Below, piece after piece: positions 5,995 through 6,277 of a stretch of DNA of 6,277 nt (its first letter is position 1; each line of letters begins with the position of its first letter). The DNA lies in the NCBI GenBank assembly GCA_902795765.1, contig CADBMQ010000222.1, positions 1 to 6,277 of the forward strand, given 5' to 3'. The notes beneath the pieces were generated by a model. That model was not told the DNA's origin. It made no database searches and saw only the letters and a list, made by a program, of their open reading frames with translations. The DNA comes from Oscillospiraceae bacterium (GTDB lineage Bacteria; Bacillota; Clostridia; Oscillospirales; Acutalibacteraceae). The position numbers were made by a program, and so were the translations under genes.

Positions 5995-6277
5995 ATGGCA
6001 AGAAGCTCAAATCAAAAATTAAAACTTTTGTATCTATATCAGTTTCTTCTCGAAAAATCGGATGAAAAACACCCGGTTACGATAAATGAAATGATACAAG
6101 AGCTTGAAAGACACGGTGTAAAGGCGGAGCGAAAAAGTCTTTATGATGATATAGAATTGCTCCAAGTGTTCGGAGCGGATATATTAAGAGAAAAGCGCCG
6201 TCATACAGGGTATTATATCGCAACTCGTGATTTTGAGCTTGCCGAACTCAAATTGCTTGTCGATTTGGTTCAGTCGT
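5995..6277 (+). CDS. HTH transcriptional regulator, probable WYL family (C-terminus beyond the right edge)
   Basis: 94 complete codons are visible from ATG 5995, with GGAGG (5982-5986) 8 bases upstream. Residues 5-75 form a winged helix-turn-helix of the HTH_11/DeoR-like kind: a first helix KLKLLYLYQFLLEKS, then VTINEMIQELERHGV, then the likely recognition helix ERKSLYDDIELLQVFG (45-60), and a wing ending TGYYIATRDF. The following FELAELKLLVDLVQS (80-94) is the usual lead into a WYL ligand-sensing domain, which would lie outside the window; that domain is inferred, not seen. Such proteins are cytoplasmic DNA-binding regulators of roughly 300 residues, many responding to nucleic acid or nucleotide ligands. 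It has its own promoter and terminator-insulated position, so its target cannot be deduced from neighbours here. Confidence 0.87.
   Translation, partial: MARSSNQKLKLLYLYQFLLEKSDEKHPVTINEMIQELERHGVKAERKSLYDDIELLQVFGADILREKRRHTGYYIATRDFELAELKLLVDLVQS

Overview
The window looks like ordinary chromosomal DNA of an AT-rich Gram-positive anaerobe of the class Clostridia, most likely a Ruminococcus/Oscillospiraceae-type gut bacterium. The inference rests on the low GC content, strong AGGAGG-type ribosome binding sites, the greA-lysS pair, a galactokinase of the 'GNHTDHQHG' type, and a lipoprotein with a Thr/Ser-rich linker. All genes read with the standard code, and I see no RNA gene, insertion sequence, CRISPR array or prophage.

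Layout. Positions 1-2601 hold a minus-strand operon of three genes, read right to left: homoserine O-acyltransferase (metAA type), a small coiled-coil protein of unknown role, and galactokinase, which runs off the left edge (382 residues visible, C-terminus missing). The genes are 25 and 15 bases apart, each with its own ribosome binding site. Positions 2602-2759 are a divergent promoter region. It has an extended -10 promoter facing left for the met operon and a perfect-consensus TTGACA-17-TATAAT promoter facing right for greA.

Positions 2760-4751 hold greA (transcript cleavage factor) and lysS (class II lysyl-tRNA synthetase), a housekeeping pair, followed by an imperfect terminator hairpin. 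Positions 4844-5903 hold a two-gene unit: a secreted lipoprotein with a Thr-rich tether, then a small four-helix VanZ-family membrane protein. A strong intrinsic terminator closes this unit. At 5935-5963 a new extended -10 promoter drives the last gene, a helix-turn-helix regulator of apparent WYL type, cut by the right edge after 94 residues.

Functionally this is a mix of methionine and galactose metabolism, transcription and translation housekeeping, and cell-envelope genes. I did not find a convincing undescribed system. The points most worth a second look are the unusual metAA / coiled-coil / galK operon, the A6G6 tract that serves as the metAA ribosome binding site, the substituted sugar-binding motif of the galactokinase, and the lipoprotein-VanZ pair.
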